Positions 3,891-5,301 of a stretch of 5,301 nt of DNA are shown here, in pieces (position 1 is the first letter of the stretch; each line of letters opens with the position of its first letter). The notes under the pieces are model-generated. The model had not been told where the DNA came from. It did no database searches and saw nothing but the letters and a program-made list of their open reading frames with translations. Both the position numbers and the translations under genes were made by a program. The DNA is from DAOUMF01 sp034411955 (GTDB taxonomy: Bacteria > Chloroflexota > Dehalococcoidia > SM23-28-2 > RBG-16-64-32). The stretch is taken from NCBI GenBank assembly GCA_034411955.1, contig DAOUMF010000037.1, positions 1 to 5,301 of the forward strand. The letters are read 5' to 3'.

Positions 3891-5301
3891 TCAGGTGACG
3901 ACCGGCAATGGCTCGACGCTGTACTTGGCCTTCCACGCCTTGAACCCGCCGGCCAGCGCCACGGCGTTGTAGCCGCGCCTCCGGAGCTGCTGCGCCTCAC
4001 GGGCGCTCGTCGCTTCGTTCCGTCAGCTGCAGTAGGCGACGATGAGCCGGTCTTTGATGTCACCCGTATCCCATTCGACCACGTGGTCTGGTGGCACGCG
4101 CACGCTCTGCGGGACCTGCGCTCCGTCTCGGTCGTAGCTCGAGGGCATGCGGACATCCAGCACGATCGGCGGGTCCGGCTGCCCCAGCATGCGCTTCAGT
4201 TCGTCCACGGAGATGCGGGGCACCGCCGTCTCGTCGTGCTCGAACAGGCCGGCCGCGGTGCTCTCTCGCTCCTCCGCCAGCGTCTCCCTCTCCGCCCGGC
4301 GTCCGTACCACGCGCTGACCGTCGTCGCCGTGGCCCCGTGAATCACGGTTGATGCCAGCACTACAAGTCCTACCGTCGCCAGCAACGGCTCCGCGTCGTC
4401 GATCCCTGCATTGACGGCAAGAAGCGCGAGCAGGAGCGAATTCAGCCCTCTTGGGCCGAACCAGCTCACGAACGCGTGTGCCTCCAGGCTCATCTTCGCC
4501 CGCGCCAGGACGATCCCGAGGACGCCGGGTCGAACCAGGAAGATGAGGATCGCCGCCACGACCAGCGTCGGAAGCACGTCGACCTCGTCGAGAATGCCGG
4601 ACAGTACCGAGCCGAACAACACGAAGGCGAGCAGCATCGCCATCTCCGACGTGATCTCGCCGTACTCGAGGAAGCAGTCACACAGCGTCTGGTTGAACAG
4701 CACCACCCCGAATCCGGCGGCGAAAGCGGCAAGGAATCCATCTCCGCCGGCCGCCGTCGCCGCCGTGTACGCTGCCAGCACAAGGCCGATTCCGTACAGC
4801 GTCTCGTACTCGCGCCGCACCGTCATGCGCGAGTCGATCCTCGACATCAGCCACGCTCCGAGCCCACCTATCGCAAGCCCGATGATCGGCCCCACCAGCG
4901 CCAGCTCCGCTGCAAATTCGAGCCAGCCGCCGACACCGCCGGCTTCCTCCCGCGCCACTGCGATCAGCACGAGAATTACGGGCAGAACGACAATGTCATT
5001 CGTGCCAGCCTCGACGGTCAGAACCTGTCGGATAGAGCGCGGGATTCGTTCGTCCCGGACGATCTCTCGCAGAACCACCGGGTCCGTGGACGCGAGCATC
5101 GCTCCGCCCATGAACGCGACGATCCACCCGAGTCCGAGGATCAATGCGAGGGACGTGGCACCGAGCGTGATGATCAGCGCCGTACCGGGGCCCAGCACCA
5201 GCACGGGGACCAGCCATCGTCTCCCCAGTTCCGTCGTGTCGAGCTGCACCGCATCCAGGAACAGAACCAGCGAGAGAGTGAGTGTTGCCACGACCTCGAG
5301 G
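3891..5301 (-). CDS. Na+/H+ antiporter (CPA1) fused to C-terminal rhodanese domain; probable selenoprotein (UGA at 4023-4025), 5' partial
   Basis: Integral membrane cation:proton antiporter with a cytosolic rhodanese tail; 469 residues are visible and the N-terminus lies beyond the right edge. Residues 1 to about 340 are a Na_H_Exchanger (PF00999) core of hydrophobic helices, with L-A-S-T-D-P (D73), V-E-A-G-T-N-D (N101-D102, the ion-binding Asn-Asp pair of CPA1 exchangers) and S-W-F-G-P-R-G-L-N-S. A charged linker leads to a rhodanese domain (about 363-460) with I-V-L-D-V-R and the active loop Y423-C-S-[UGA426]-R-N-E-A-T-S-A. After the UGA the frame continues for 43 codons, including the domain's closing motif A-G-G-F-K-A-W, to a TGA at 3891. 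Homologous loops as I recall them read Y-C-[ST]-C-[PR]-N-E-A-T-S-A, so the UGA replaces a Cys. A SECIS-like hairpin follows. Termination at 4023 would remove nearly half the domain. A recent nonsense mutation is the main alternative. Confidence 0.85.
3992..4025 (-). promoter_or_regulatory. putative bacterial SECIS element with in-frame UGA (Sec) codon
   Basis: The UGA is at 4025-4023. After 16 nt comes a perfect 5-bp stem GCGCC/GGCGC (4006-4002 with 3996-3992) closed by the loop CGTGA. The apical loop starts 21 nt from the UGA and has G as its second base. Bacterial SECIS elements, which bind SelB within the coding region, typically have a short stem-loop some 16-37 nt after UGA with a G in the first two loop positions, so spacing and loop fit. 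Weak lower pairing (CGGA just after UGA with TCCG) could extend it. The structure lies in codons that also encode conserved rhodanese residues. Confidence 0.6.

Noticed and set aside
4023..4025. Reassigned genetic code (UGA as Trp or Gly) to explain the in-frame UGA
   Set aside because: Trp is encoded by TGG throughout. The same gene ends with TGA at 3891, and an in-frame TGA bounds the helicase start. Lineages with reassigned UGA are mostly AT-rich, unlike this window.
4023..4025. Ordinary stop codon with a separate small gene downstream
   Set aside because: Nothing after the UGA has its own start or RBS, and the downstream residues are exactly the missing second half of the rhodanese domain in the same frame. 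A nonsense mutation remains possible but would have to hit the Cys codon by chance.
4083..4352. Plus-strand and alternate-frame ORFs opposite the antiporter-rhodanese gene
   Set aside because: They are Arg/Ala/Ser-rich shadow frames overlapping a gene with clear transporter and rhodanese motifs.

Overview
The window is GC-rich bacterial DNA, and every confidently called gene lies on the minus strand. Lineage is a guess. A 65-aa protein with a C-P-H-H-W-x-I ... C-x2-C-G pattern reminds me of small proteins common in Chloroflexota, and a probable selenocysteine codon points to a lineage with Sec machinery. Neither fixes the phylum, and Chloroflexota is a low-confidence suggestion.

Layout from left to right. 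1-269 is the N-terminal part of a DEAD-box RNA helicase, running off the left edge. 474-671 is a small putative zinc-knuckle protein whose start codon overlaps the stop of a 99-aa RRM RNA-binding protein (665-964). The RRM gene has a strong Shine-Dalgarno sequence, a leader of about 100 nt and a good sigma70-type promoter (1076-1104). Transcription order is RRM, zinc-knuckle, helicase, which looks like an RNA-remodelling (possibly cold-shock) cluster. 1105-1872 is sparse. It holds a plus-strand ORF for a possible tail-anchored membrane protein (1320-1529), two weak short minus-strand ORFs, and short sequence echoes of the 3170-3360 region.

1873-2889 is a complete alpha/beta-hydrolase esterase with a readable Ser-Asp-His triad. 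3089-3132 is a bidirectional terminator-like hairpin. It lies downstream of a 47-codon coiled-coil ORF (3172-3315) that has ACG where ATG would be expected. 3316-3890 has no convincing protein gene, but 3545-3589 is an exact 3' half of a tRNA-Gly(CCC), from the anticodon loop through CCA. Such a piece is what tyrosine-recombinase integration leaves at an island boundary.

3891-5301 is the most interesting gene: a CPA1-type Na+/H+ antiporter (5' end beyond the window) with a C-terminal rhodanese domain. A conventional reading stops at a UGA (4023-4025) inside the rhodanese active-site loop. The same frame then continues for 43 codons that complete the rhodanese fold, and the UGA sits where I expect the second Cys of a Y-C-S-C-x-N-E-A-T-S-A loop. 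A 5-bp, 5-nt-loop hairpin begins 16 nt after the UGA and fits the bacterial SECIS pattern. The simplest reading is a selenocysteine-containing antiporter-rhodanese fusion, which standard gene callers would truncate.
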